From Erwinia sp. 198 (GTDB lineage Bacteria > Pseudomonadota > Gammaproteobacteria > Enterobacterales > Enterobacteriaceae), in contig NZ_RHUM01000010.1 of the NCBI RefSeq assembly GCF_003937915.1, positions 138,210 through 202,209 on the forward strand: a stretch of DNA of 64,000 nucleotides, written 5' to 3'. This document shows positions 17,796-26,905 of the stretch, in pieces (the stretch's first letter is position 1; the number at the start of each line of letters is the position of its first letter). The translations under genes were made by a program, and so were the position numbers. Below the pieces are notes generated by a model. It worked only from the letters and a program-made list of their open reading frames with translations, made no database searches and had not been told where the DNA came from.

Positions 17796-20700
17796 ATGGG
17801 TGACATCATGCGTCCCATTCCTTTCGATGAACTTCTGGTGCGAACCTGCGCGGAGTACCAGGAGAGTCGTTCGATTTTCGGCATCCCGGAAACGGAATTT
17901 TACCAACGGGATCCGCGTCGCCAAATCACCTTGTTTGGCGAAAGCTGCGACACGCCTGTCGGGCCAGCCGCCGGGCCGCATACGCAGCTGGCGCAAAACA
18001 TCATTGTGTCCTGGCTGACCGGCGGCAGCTTTATCGAGCTGAAAACCGTGCAGATACTGGACAGGCTGGAGCTTGAAAAGCCCTGTATTGATGCCAGCGA
18101 CGAAGCGTTTAACACCGAGTGGTCCACCGAATTTACGCTGAAGAAAGCCTGGGATGAGTACCTGAAGGCCTGGTTTGTTCTACATCTGCTGGAAACGGTT
18201 TATACGCCGCGACGCGACGGCGCAAAACGCTCTTTTATTTTTAATATGAGCGTTGGCTACGATCTACAGGGCATAAAGCAGCCCGCGATGCAGACCTTTA
18301 TCAATGAGATGCTGAATGCCGCTCAGAATGAGAAATTCGCGCTTTATCAACAAAAGCTACAGCACTTTATTATGCAGGGCGAGTGGCTGCTGCTGCAAAA
18401 AGCGCAGCTCGTTGATTTACAGGCGCTGCCAGCACGCATTTCCGGCCGCATGGTCAATAGCGTCACGCTCTCCACCATGCATGGCTGCCCGCCTGACGAA
18501 ATCGAGTCAATTTGTCGCTATATGCTCACGGAGAAACACCTACACACCTTTGTTAAACTGAATCCCACACTGCTGGGATATCAGCGCGTGCGGCAAATCC
18601 TCGATAACAATGGTTTTGACTATGTCGGGTTGGACGAAGCATCTTTCAGCCACGATCTGCCGCTTGGGCAAGCATTAGGGATGCTTGAAAGATTAATGGC
18701 GCTGGGGCGGGAAAAACAGCGGACTTTCGGTGTAAAACTGACCAATACGTTGGGCACCCGTAATCATAAGCATCGCCTGCCGGGCGAAGAGATGTACATG
18801 TCGGGGCGTGCCCTCTATCCGTTGGCGATTAACGTTGCGGCGCTGCTTTCCACCCATTTCGCCGGCAGGTTACCCATCTCCTATTCCGGCGGTGCCAGCC
18901 AGTACAATATCGCCGATATTTTCGCGACCGGCATCCAACCGATTACCCTGGCTACCGACCTGCTCAAGCCCGGCGGCTATCTGCGGTTGAAGGCCTGCGC
19001 GCAAATCCTGGAAAACAGTCAGGGCTGGGAACGCCAGTGCATTGATGTTGCCGGACTGCAAAAACTGGCTGACAACGCCCTTTCCGCCCAGTGGGCGCAA
19101 AAGTCCTGGAAGTCTCGCGAGCAGATAGACGCGGGCGGCCCGCTGCCGCTGACGGACTGCTATGTCGCGCCCTGCGTCACCGCCTGTGCCATTCATCAGG
19201 ATATTCCGGAATACCTGCGGCTGGCGGGAGAAGGCCGTTATGTCGAGGCACTGGATCTTATCTATCAACGCAACGCGCTACCGGCCATTACGGGCCATAT
19301 TTGCGACCACCAGTGCCAGAACAACTGCACCCGACTGGATTACGACAATGCGCTTAATATCCGTCGTATCAAAAAAATTGTGCTGGAAAAAGGCTGGGAG
19401 ACGTACCGTCAACGCTGGCATAAACCGGCTGGCTCGGGCGATAAACATCCGGCTGCGATCCTGGGCGCTGGCCCGGCAGGCCTTGCCGCCGCCTTTTTTC
19501 TGGCGCGGGCGGGCCATCCGGTCACGCTGTTTGAGCGGGAAGCCACGCCAGGCGGTATCGTGCAGCATATCGTGCCGCGTTTTCGCATTCCGGCGCAGCT
19601 GATTGAGCAGGACATTCAGTTTATCGCCGACCATGGGGTGAAGTTTGTTTTCAACTGTGACCCTCATCTGACGCTTGAGCAGCTTCGTCAGCAGGGCTTC
19701 CGCTGGATCTGCATAGGCATTGGCGCGAGAAAAAGCAATGCGCTGTCGCTGGCGGGCGGCAATCCGCACGTGTTCGACGCCTTTGGGTTTTTGCAGCGGT
19801 TTAACCAACAGCGTGTTGACCCGGCTATTCAGGGCAATGTGGCGGTAGTCGGCGCGGGCAATACGGCAATGGACTGCGCCCGATCCGCGCTGAAGGTGCC
19901 AGCCGTGCGATCGGTAACGCTGCTTTATCGTCGGGAAGAGCGGGATATGCCCGCCTGGCCGGAAGAGATAGCGGAAGCCCGGCAGGATGGCGTGCAGTTT
20001 ATGACGCTGGTAAATCCGGAAACCTTTACGCCTGACGGAGACCTGACGCTACGGGTGATGCAGCCCGGCGAGCCTGACGCACAGGGACGCCGTCGACCGG
20101 TAGCTACGTCACAAACGCTGAATCAACGCTTTGATGCCCTGATAGCCGCTACCGGAGAAAAACCGGACGGAGAAATTCTCAGGCAAATCGGCCTACCGCT
20201 TTCCGCTTCCGGCCGGGTTGACGTTGACCCGCATACGCTGGAAACCAGCCTGCCAGACGTTTTCTTAATCGGCGACGTACAGAGCGGCCCCGCTTCGGTC
20301 GTGGCCGCAATTGGCGACGCGCGTAAGGCGACCCGCACCATCCTCCAACGAGAAAATATCCACTGCGACGACGAGCACAAGCGCTGGCTGAACAGCGATC
20401 CCCTTGCCATTTATCAGCGGCACGGCGTTGTTGCCGTGCGGCAGATTGATGCAGACGACCAGGAGGCATTTGCCCGGCAGGAAGCGGCCCGCTGCCTGGA
20501 GTGCAACTACGTCTGCGCACGCTGCGTGGATGTCTGCCCAAACCGTGCCAACGTCGCGCTTGCCGTGCCGGGTTTCAGCAGTCGTCAGCAGATCCTGCAT
20601 CTGGATGCGCTTTGCAACGAATGCGGCAACTGCGCGCAGTTCTGTCCGTGGCAGGGCAAACCCTATCAGGACAAGATTACCCTGTTCAGTCGTCGGGATG

Positions 20701-20903
20701 ATTTTGACAACAGCGCCAACCCCGGGTTTCTGTTGGATAAGCAGAGCGTGCGGCTACGGCTGAACAATCGCGTCTGGCAGCTCAACGTTGATGACCGGGG
20801 CGAAATCACGGAAGCACTGCCTGACGACTTAAAGACAATGGCCCGTATCATCAGCTATACGCGTCAGCAGCATTCTTATCTGCTGAGCAGAGTGGAGGAA
20901 TAA
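17796..20903 (+). CDS. ygfK: Large Fe-S/FAD reductase YgfK
   Basis: The protein has 1035 residues from the ATG at 17796 (AAGGAG 6 bp upstream; E. coli YgfK 1032). Residues 1-~450 form a dihydroorotate/dihydropyrimidine-dehydrogenase-like TIM barrel. A GltD-type Fe-S segment follows (CYVAPCVTACAIHQD, CDHQCQNNCTR), then an FAD site (AILGAGPAGLAAAFF) and an NAD(P)H site (VAVVGAGNTAMDC). The C-terminus has two ferredoxin motifs (CNYVCARCVDVCP and CNECGNCAQFCP). This is a reductase architecture related to dihydropyrimidine dehydrogenase, and in this cluster it is a candidate for the reductive step that prepares the purine ring for hydrolysis. It begins the third operon and ends 2 bp before ssnA. 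Confidence 0.92.
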   Translation: MGDIMRPIPFDELLVRTCAEYQESRSIFGIPETEFYQRDPRRQITLFGESCDTPVGPAAGPHTQLAQNIIVSWLTGGSFIELKTVQILDRLELEKPCIDASDEAFNTEWSTEFTLKKAWDEYLKAWFVLHLLETVYTPRRDGAKRSFIFNMSVGYDLQGIKQPAMQTFINEMLNAAQNEKFALYQQKLQHFIMQGEWLLLQKAQLVDLQALPARISGRMVNSVTLSTMHGCPPDEIESICRYMLTEKHLHTFVKLNPTLLGYQRVRQILDNNGFDYVGLDEASFSHDLPLGQALGMLERLMALGREKQRTFGVKLTNTLGTRNHKHRLPGEEMYMSGRALYPLAINVAALLSTHFAGRLPISYSGGASQYNIADIFATGIQPITLATDLLKPGGYLRLKACAQILENSQGWERQCIDVAGLQKLADNALSAQWAQKSWKSREQIDAGGPLPLTDCYVAPCVTACAIHQDIPEYLRLAGEGRYVEALDLIYQRNALPAITGHICDHQCQNNCTRLDYDNALNIRRIKKIVLEKGWETYRQRWHKPAGSGDKHPAAILGAGPAGLAAAFFLARAGHPVTLFEREATPGGIVQHIVPRFRIPAQLIEQDIQFIADHGVKFVFNCDPHLTLEQLRQQGFRWICIGIGARKSNALSLAGGNPHVFDAFGFLQRFNQQRVDPAIQGNVAVVGAGNTAMDCARSALKVPAVRSVTLLYRREERDMPAWPEEIAEARQDGVQFMTLVNPETFTPDGDLTLRVMQPGEPDAQGRRRPVATSQTLNQRFDALIAATGEKPDGEILRQIGLPLSASGRVDVDPHTLETSLPDVFLIGDVQSGPASVVAAIGDARKATRTILQRENIHCDDEHKRWLNSDPLAIYQRHGVVAVRQIDADDQEAFARQEAARCLECNYVCARCVDVCPNRANVALAVPGFSSRQQILHLDALCNECGNCAQFCPWQGKPYQDKITLFSRRDDFDNSANPGFLLDKQSVRLRLNNRVWQLNVDDRGEITEALPDDLKTMARIISYTRQQHSYLLSRVEE

Positions 20904-20905
20904 CC

Positions 20906-22231
20906 ATGCTGCTGCTAAAAAACTGCACTCTCATCGACTTCAATCCCGCCCGGGTTGTCGACAACGGTGACATCGCCATCGATGGCGAAAAAATTATTGC
21001 CGTCGGCGGCGATTTGTCAGCGGATTACCCCCATGCGCAATGTAAATCTCTGCACGGAAAACTGGTTATGCCGGGACTGGTCTGTGCGCATAATCATTTT
21101 TACTCCGGCCTTTCACGAGGGATCCTGGCGCCGATAGCGCCCTGCCCGGACTTTATCTCTACGTTAAAAAATCTTTGGTGGCGGCTGGATCGCGCGCTGG
21201 ATGAAGAGTCGCTTTATTACAGCGGCCTGATCTGCTCGCTGGAAGCCATCCGCCATGGCTGCACTGCGGTTATCGATCATCATGCCTCGCCAAACCTTAT
21301 TAAAGGATCGCTGGCGATCCTGCGGCGCGGCTTTATCGAAGCCGGACTGCGCGGTATGACCTGTTTTGAAACCACGGATCGCAACGGCGGCCTGAAGGAG
21401 CTGGAAGCAGGTGTCGCGGAGAATATCGATTTTGCCCGGCTGATTGATACCCGGCGAAGCGCAGGTCTGGAAGAGCGCCTGGTGGAATGCCATCTTGGCG
21501 CGCATGCTCCTTTCACCGTGCCGGACAGCGGCCTGGCGATGCTGGCCGAAGCGAAGCAGGAAACGGGGCGTGGTCTGCATATTCACGTAGCGGAAGATCG
21601 TTACGACGTTTCACACAGTCATGACAGATACAGCATGGATCCCATTGCCCGCCTTGATCAATTCGGCCTGCTGGATGAGAAAACGCTTATCGCCCACGCG
21701 CTATGGCTCTCGGCCGATGAGATTGCGTTACTGAACCAGCGTCGCGCCTGTCTGGCGCACAATGCTCGCTCCAATATGAATAATCACGTCGGCTACAACC
21801 ATCGCCTGGCTGATTATCAACTGGCGGCGCTTGGCACTGACGGCATCGGCGTTGACATGTTTGAGGAGCTGAAATTCGCTTATTTCAAACATCGGGACGC
21901 GGGCGGCCCGCTCTGGCCTGACGGCTTTTTGCGCATGTTGCATAACGGCAATATTTTGCTGGAACGTAACTTTGCCCAGCCTTTTGGTCAGCTGGCGGCT
22001 GGCTATACCGCTGACCTGACCATCTGCGACTACGTTTCGCCGACGCCGCTGCAGGCGGAAAATCTCGCCGGGCATCTGGCTTTTGGACTTAACAGCGCGG
22101 CAGTGCACAGCGTCATGATCGCCGGCAGGCTGGTCTATGAAGATCGTCAGTTCCCCTTCGACATTGAACCGCTCTACGCGCGCGCGCAAAAAGCCGCGGC
22201 CAGGCTGTGGCAAAACATGGCAAAGCTATAG
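20906..22231 (+). CDS. ssnA: Amidohydrolase/aminohydrolase SsnA
   Basis: This 441-residue protein (E. coli SsnA 442) is an ATZ/TRZ-type amidohydrolase with metal ligands in CAHNHFYSG (~60), a GLHIHVAED motif (~230) and LGTDGIG (~310). Such enzymes deaminate or open N-heterocycles. It starts directly behind ygfK and precedes the urate transporter, and ygfK-ssnA pairing is a mark of selenium-dependent hydroxylase loci. The substrate is not known from sequence; a purine or its reduced form is likely. Confidence 0.92.
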   Translation: MLLLKNCTLIDFNPARVVDNGDIAIDGEKIIAVGGDLSADYPHAQCKSLHGKLVMPGLVCAHNHFYSGLSRGILAPIAPCPDFISTLKNLWWRLDRALDEESLYYSGLICSLEAIRHGCTAVIDHHASPNLIKGSLAILRRGFIEAGLRGMTCFETTDRNGGLKELEAGVAENIDFARLIDTRRSAGLEERLVECHLGAHAPFTVPDSGLAMLAEAKQETGRGLHIHVAEDRYDVSHSHDRYSMDPIARLDQFGLLDEKTLIAHALWLSADEIALLNQRRACLAHNARSNMNNHVGYNHRLADYQLAALGTDGIGVDMFEELKFAYFKHRDAGGPLWPDGFLRMLHNGNILLERNFAQPFGQLAAGYTADLTICDYVSPTPLQAENLAGHLAFGLNSAAVHSVMIAGRLVYEDRQFPFDIEPLYARAQKAAARLWQNMAKL

Positions 22232-22289
22232 GTCTGTACGCCTTCGAATCGTAGCCGGGCGCATTCCCGGCCGTAAGGGAGATACATTA

Positions 22290-23747
22290 ATGAACGCCTC
22301 TGTAACCCATTCTGAACCGCTTGCGGTTTCTGTACCGCCTGCCGATCGGTTATTACCCGCCGGCCAGATGATCCTTTATGGTCTACAGCACGTGCTGGTG
22401 ATGTATGCCGGAGCCGTTGCGGTGCCGCTGGTTGTTGGCGCAGCGCTGGGCATGAAAGATGCCGATATTATTATTCTTATCAGCTGCGATCTGGTGGTTT
22501 GCGGTTTGGCTACGCTGTTGCAAACGCTGGGCATCGGACGCTGGCTGGGTTGTCGCCTGCCGGTGGTACAGGGCTGCACCTTTGCCGCACTGATCCCGCT
22601 GGTATTAATCGGCAAAGAGTACGGCATGGGCGGCATCTCAGGCGCGGTCATGGTTGCCGGGGCCTTCACGCTAATCAGCGCGCTCTGGATTTGCCGGCTG
22701 GTACGTTTTTTCCCGAAAGTGGTAATGGGGTCCATCGTTACGCTGATAGGCCTGTCAATTATGCCTGTGGCGGGCGGCTGGATAGGCGGAGGGAGCAGCG
22801 ACATGACCAATTTCGGCAGCGCGACCGCACTGGCGATGGCCGCCGTGACGCTGGTTATCATTCTGAATATTTATACCTTTGGCTCAGGTCTGGTTAAAAA
22901 TATTGCCGTGCTGATTGGTCTGGTGGCGGGTACGACGTTATGGTATTTCGTCGATAGCCTGGACTTCAGCCGTGTGGTTTCCAGTCCGTGGTTAAATCTG
23001 CCTGTGCCGCTACGGTTTGCCATACCTGAATTTCATCTGGTGCCGATCCTGCTGCTGTCGATGGTGATGGTGGTGGTAATGGTCGAAACCATGTCGTCCA
23101 TGCTGGCTACAGGCGAAATCGTAGGACGTAAAGCAGACCAGGAAACGCTGAAAAAGGGGTTATTGGCCTGCGGATTAGCCACTTTTTGCGGCAGCTTGTT
23201 TAATTTGTTTCCCTATGCGGCCTTTGCGCAAAACGTAGGGCTGATTAGCCTGACCGGGATAAAAAGTCGCTTTGTCGTGGCGGTTTCCGGCTGCATTCTG
23301 ATCCTGATGGGGCTATTTGCCAAAATGGCTGCGCTGGTGGTGATTGTGCCGAAACCGGTGCTGGGCGGCGCTGGCGTGGTGATGTTCGGCATGGTGGCAG
23401 TATCCGGTATTCGGACGCTCGGCGAGGTCAACTACCGCAATAACAATAACGGCATGGTGGTGGCGTTGACGCTGGGGCTGGGGCTGATGCCGGTACTGGT
23501 ACCGTCGCTGTTCGCACAGCTGCCGGAAATGACAAAAATGTTTTTGCACAGCGGTATCACGATCGGCACCTGTGTAGCGATCGTAGCGAATCTGATCCTG
23601 AATGGTAAAGGTACACACAGCCGCGTTGAATGCGCGCCCGAAGAAACCGTTCAGTCTACGGCCGCGCGCAGCGTAGCGGTCAGAACGGTAAGAATGTGGC
23701 TGCTGCTGCGGCGGGCCAGGGAGCAGAAAGCCAAAGAGATCGATTAA
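22290..23747 (+). CDS. uacT: NCS2-family urate permease (UacT-like)
   Basis: The protein has 485 residues from the ATG at 22290, with AAGGGAG upstream; the frame is open further inside ssnA but without support. It has about 12-14 membrane segments. GLQHVLVMYAGAVAVPL in the first helix, the NAT signature QNVGLISLTGIKSR and a C-terminal VRTVRMWLL are all close to E. coli UacT (YgfU, 482 residues), a proton-driven urate importer, and less like XanQ. It ends the ygfK operon, so uptake is co-expressed with breakdown. Confidence 0.85.
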   Translation: MNASVTHSEPLAVSVPPADRLLPAGQMILYGLQHVLVMYAGAVAVPLVVGAALGMKDADIIILISCDLVVCGLATLLQTLGIGRWLGCRLPVVQGCTFAALIPLVLIGKEYGMGGISGAVMVAGAFTLISALWICRLVRFFPKVVMGSIVTLIGLSIMPVAGGWIGGGSSDMTNFGSATALAMAAVTLVIILNIYTFGSGLVKNIAVLIGLVAGTTLWYFVDSLDFSRVVSSPWLNLPVPLRFAIPEFHLVPILLLSMVMVVVMVETMSSMLATGEIVGRKADQETLKKGLLACGLATFCGSLFNLFPYAAFAQNVGLISLTGIKSRFVVAVSGCILILMGLFAKMAALVVIVPKPVLGGAGVVMFGMVAVSGIRTLGEVNYRNNNNGMVVALTLGLGLMPVLVPSLFAQLPEMTKMFLHSGITIGTCVAIVANLILNGKGTHSRVECAPEETVQSTAARSVAVRTVRMWLLLRRAREQKAKEID

Positions 23748-23770
23748 GGGATGACGATCGCATAATTTCG

Positions 23771-23957
23771 GGCATCATCAAGCAGGCCCGGAACAGGGTA
23801 AAGCAGGTCTGGACATTATTAAATGTGCCGGGCATACGATGAAATAAGGCGGAGCATCATCAAATATACCTGAAATATAATGAAGTACGCCGGAATATCA
23901 TCAAATCCCGAAATACGCTGGAACAGGACGAAATATCATCAAATAAATAAGCCCGGA
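23771..23957. repeat. Degenerate 20-21 bp tandem repeat array (about nine units)
   Basis: The phrase CATCATCAAA or a variant recurs at 23773, 23814, 23855, 23896 and 23934 (steps of 41, 41, 41 and 38). Between these, a second half-unit (for example TATAATGAAGTACGCCGGAA) makes the true period 20-21 bp. A rough consensus is YATCATCAAAT-N4-GCCSGGA. The array fills the convergent gap between uacT and iolB and runs into the terminator stem. Confidence 0.7.
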
Positions 23958-23971
23958 ACAAATCCGGGCTT
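23949..23971. terminator. Bidirectional terminator between uacT and iolB
   Basis: AAGCCCGGA-ACAAA-TCCGGGCTT is a perfect 9-bp stem placed between convergent genes. T-rich flanks are modest. Confidence 0.7.
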
Positions 23972-24014
23972 ATAACCAATGACAAACTGTCGCTTATCGC
24001 CTGAGGGCCATCCG

Positions 24015-24836
24015 CTAGTCCGGTTTGCGCGGGTAATCTTCGCTGTTTACCCAGGCATGATCTTTTTCCCAGCTGAACTTCCACAGACGAACCGGCCCGG
24101 CCATCACGTTCAGGTAATAATTGTCGTAACCGGCGATAGTCGCCACCGGATGGTAGCCTCGCGGCACTGTTACCACGTCGTGGTTATAGGCCGCCATGCA
24201 CTCATCCAGCGAGCGGTCGTCGGTATAGACTCGCTGCATTGCAAAACCCTGCTCCGGATTAAAACGGTGGTAATAGGTTTCCTCCAGATAGGTTTCGGTT
24301 TCTGAATCCTCCCTGTCGTGCTTATGGCTGGGATAAGAACTGGTATCGCCCTCGTCGGTATATACCTCGACCACCAGCAGGCTGTCAGCGGGCCGATCAT
24401 CCGGCAGAATATTATGCACCAGCCGTTTATTGCGCCCTTTGCCGCGCCTCTCAACGCCCACGTCGCCGGGCGCAATCAGGCGTGCCGGCAGGTTACCGTT
24501 GCCAGGCGCGCGACACACCGCCAGTTCCAGATCGGAATCAGCCCGAACCTCTACCCGATCGTTATGCGGCACGTAAACGGAGTAAGGCGGCGTGCGTTCA
24601 AAAGGCGACATGCGTCTGCCGATATCCGGAAACTCTGCGTCGCGGGTCTTTACCGATGCCAGCCCGGCCACCAGCACCAGGCACAGCTCCTGACTGCCGC
24701 TTTCCAGCTGCAGGGTCTGGCCCTTTTTCAGCTGCCAGGCCTCGAAGCCGACATAGCGCCAGTTTGCGCTTTCCGGTGTAATCTGCTGGATACGTCCCTG
24801 CGCATCCGGACGTTGTGCTTTGGACAGCAATGACAT
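24015..24836 (-). CDS. iolB: 5-Deoxy-glucuronate isomerase
   Basis: This 273-residue cupin-type protein has the IolB metal-site segment YPSHKHDRED and the conserved LEETYYHRF stretch, plus VPRGYHPV near the C-terminus. IolB turns 5-deoxy-glucuronate into 5-keto-2-deoxygluconate in myo-inositol breakdown. AGGAGGAG lies just upstream of its ATG, and it follows iolA by 18 bp in the same operon. Confidence 0.92.
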   Translation of the reverse strand: MSLLSKAQRPDAQGRIQQITPESANWRYVGFEAWQLKKGQTLQLESGSQELCLVLVAGLASVKTRDAEFPDIGRRMSPFERTPPYSVYVPHNDRVEVRADSDLELAVCRAPGNGNLPARLIAPGDVGVERRGKGRNKRLVHNILPDDRPADSLLVVEVYTDEGDTSSYPSHKHDREDSETETYLEETYYHRFNPEQGFAMQRVYTDDRSLDECMAAYNHDVVTVPRGYHPVATIAGYDNYYLNVMAGPVRLWKFSWEKDHAWVNSEDYPRKPD

Positions 24837-24854
24837 GGTGCTCCTCCTTACGCG

Positions 24855-26360
24855 TTAGCCCAGCGTTGGCATACTGAATTCAGAAACGGTTTTCTGTCCG
24901 CTCGGCCAGCGAACGGTGGCGGTTTTCATTCGGGTATAAAAACGCACGCCGTCCGGCCCATGAACGTTCAGCGCGCCAAACACGGAACGCTTCCAGCCGC
25001 CGAAGCTGTGGAATGCCATCGGTACAGGAACCGGTACGTTAACCCCTACCATGCCCGCCTGCACTTCGCGTACAAAGTCGCGACCGGTATGACCGTTACT
25101 GGTAAAGATCGCGCTGCCGTTGCCGAACTCATGACTGTTAACCAGTTTTAGCGCCGTCTCGTAATCCGGCGAGCGCATGATGCTCAGCACCGGGCCAAAA
25201 ATCTCTTCGCGCCAGATAACCATATCGGAAGTGACGTTATCAAAGAGCGTCCCGCCCACGTAGTAACCTTCCGCATAGCCCGGCACCTGGAAATTACGTC
25301 CATCGACAACCAGCTTCGCGCCTTCCTCTACCCCTTTATCGATATAACCCAGCACTTTTTTCTGATGTGCGGCGGAAACCACCGGCCCCATTTCGTTTTC
25401 TTCACTGCCTTGCTGCATGCCGGGACCGACGCGCAGAGCCTTGACCAGCGGCGTCAGCGCGGCAATCAGCTTATCGGCCGTATCATCGCCTACCGCGACC
25501 ACTACCGGCAGCGCCATGCAGCGTTCGCCCGCAGAACCAAAGGCACCACCCATAATGGCATTGACCGTGGCGTCTAAATCCGCATCCGGCATGACAATCG
25601 CATGGTTTTTGGCCGCGCCGAAGGCCTGCACGCGCTTGCCATGTGCGCTTGCGGTTTTATAAATATGTTCCGCCACGCCGGAAGAGCCAACAAAGCTGAC
25701 GGCCTGAACGCGCGGATCGGTATAAAGCTGTTCAGCATCTTCATTGGAACAGTGAATAACGTTAAAGACGCCATCCGGCAGTCCGGCTTCCGTGAGTAGT
25801 TCAGCCATGCGCACGGAGGCGGAGGGATCCAGCGCCGGCGGCTTAAGCACAAAGGTGTTGCCGCAGGCCAGCGCGATAGGGAACATCCACAGCGGCACCA
25901 TCGCCGGGAAGTTGAAAGGCGTAATGCCGGCGACGACGCCCAGCGGCTGCATCAGCGAATAGCTGTCCACGCCTGTCGCGACGTCCGCCGAATTTTCGCC
26001 TTTGATCAAATGAGGAATACCGCAGGCAAATTCCACAACTTCCATACCACGCGTCAGTTCTCCCAGCGCGTCTGACCAGACTTTACCGTGCTCGCTAACG
26101 ATTAGCGCAGCGAGCTCGTCGCGATGCTGCTCCATCAGAGCCTTGAAATTAAACAGGACGCGGGCGCGGCGCAGCGGCGACGTGCGAGACCAGCCTTCAA
26201 AGGCGTTATGCGCGACTTCAATGGCGTGAGCGACCTCTTGTGTCGTACTTTGCGTCACTTCACGCACCGGTTTGCCGGTCGCCGGATCGTAAACCGGAAT
26301 TGTTTCGTTACTGGCGCTCAAAGACGTTTTTCCGCCGATAAAGTTTCCTGTAATAGTCAT
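24855..26360 (-). CDS. iolA: (Methyl)malonate-semialdehyde dehydrogenase, CoA-acylating
   Basis: The protein has 501 residues from the ATG at 26360; the frame extends to 26441 without a ribosome binding site, while AGAGG precedes the chosen ATG. It is an aldehyde dehydrogenase with PFNFPAMVPLWMFP (~145), FVGSSGVAE, and the catalytic Cys in AGERCMALPV (~285), as in MmsA/IolA. It makes acetyl-CoA from malonate semialdehyde, the last inositol step, or propionyl-CoA from methylmalonate semialdehyde. It is the first gene of an operon with iolB; the rest of the iol pathway is not in this window. Confidence 0.9.
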   Translation of the reverse strand: MTITGNFIGGKTSLSASNETIPVYDPATGKPVREVTQSTTQEVAHAIEVAHNAFEGWSRTSPLRRARVLFNFKALMEQHRDELAALIVSEHGKVWSDALGELTRGMEVVEFACGIPHLIKGENSADVATGVDSYSLMQPLGVVAGITPFNFPAMVPLWMFPIALACGNTFVLKPPALDPSASVRMAELLTEAGLPDGVFNVIHCSNEDAEQLYTDPRVQAVSFVGSSGVAEHIYKTASAHGKRVQAFGAAKNHAIVMPDADLDATVNAIMGGAFGSAGERCMALPVVVAVGDDTADKLIAALTPLVKALRVGPGMQQGSEENEMGPVVSAAHQKKVLGYIDKGVEEGAKLVVDGRNFQVPGYAEGYYVGGTLFDNVTSDMVIWREEIFGPVLSIMRSPDYETALKLVNSHEFGNGSAIFTSNGHTGRDFVREVQAGMVGVNVPVPVPMAFHSFGGWKRSVFGALNVHGPDGVRFYTRMKTATVRWPSGQKTVSEFSMPTLG

Positions 26361-26905
26361 GTTCTGGCCTCTTAAATGGTGGTATTCCCCGTGGGCGCAG
26401 CCTTTTAGCGGACGGCCCAACCAGGCAACTCCCGAATGCATGCAAAGACACTATTATATTGGAATGAATTTTTCAAATATTCCACTTTAGAAAATCTGTT
26501 TTTAGCGGCCTGGATCGCATTTTCCTTTTCGCACTGCCCGCTGGTTTTATGCTGCGCCAGCACAGAGCGTTAAAATTAAGAATCCAGCGGTGACAGGGAT
26601 CGTGAGCCTTAACGGAGGTTTTTCTTCTTGCACATGCAGGTGTTTTCCCTTACTCAGGACGGCGCGGAATTTTATCTATAAAGCCGACTCAAAACGAAAT
26701 TTTGCGAGGAAGATCTAAAAATTTAAGTTTCATAATTCCCTTATAATGAAATAAATGTTTTCCTGCGGCGTAAGGTTTGCCAGTCTGTGATACAGGCTGA
26801 AAGTTCAGGTTAACGGTGCTGGTCTGATTACTGATGGTGCAGGCCAGTCAAAGTTCTTGCCAACAGCCTCGATATTTATCTCTTTTACATTGCAGGAGCA
26901 GCAAG
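26361..26905. promoter_or_regulatory. Divergent spacer iolA / iolI-like gene
   Basis: This 545-bp AT-rich gap has no gene I can support. A TATAAT box at 26742-26747 may be a rightward -10 element, but no good -35 is at the right distance. A candidate operator at 26460-26484 is listed separately. Confidence 0.4.
26460..26484. promoter_or_regulatory. Candidate operator upstream of iolA
   Basis: TGGAAT-N13-ATTCCA is an inverted repeat about 100 bp upstream of iolA. Inside it, GGAATGAATTTTTC is one base from GGAA-N6-TTCC, the motif reported for RpiR-type IolR repressors in alphaproteobacteria. The link to IolR is inference. Confidence 0.35.

Noticed and set aside
23771..23957. CRISPR array
   Set aside because: Units are contiguous, diverged and have no unique spacers of constant size; no cas genes nearby.
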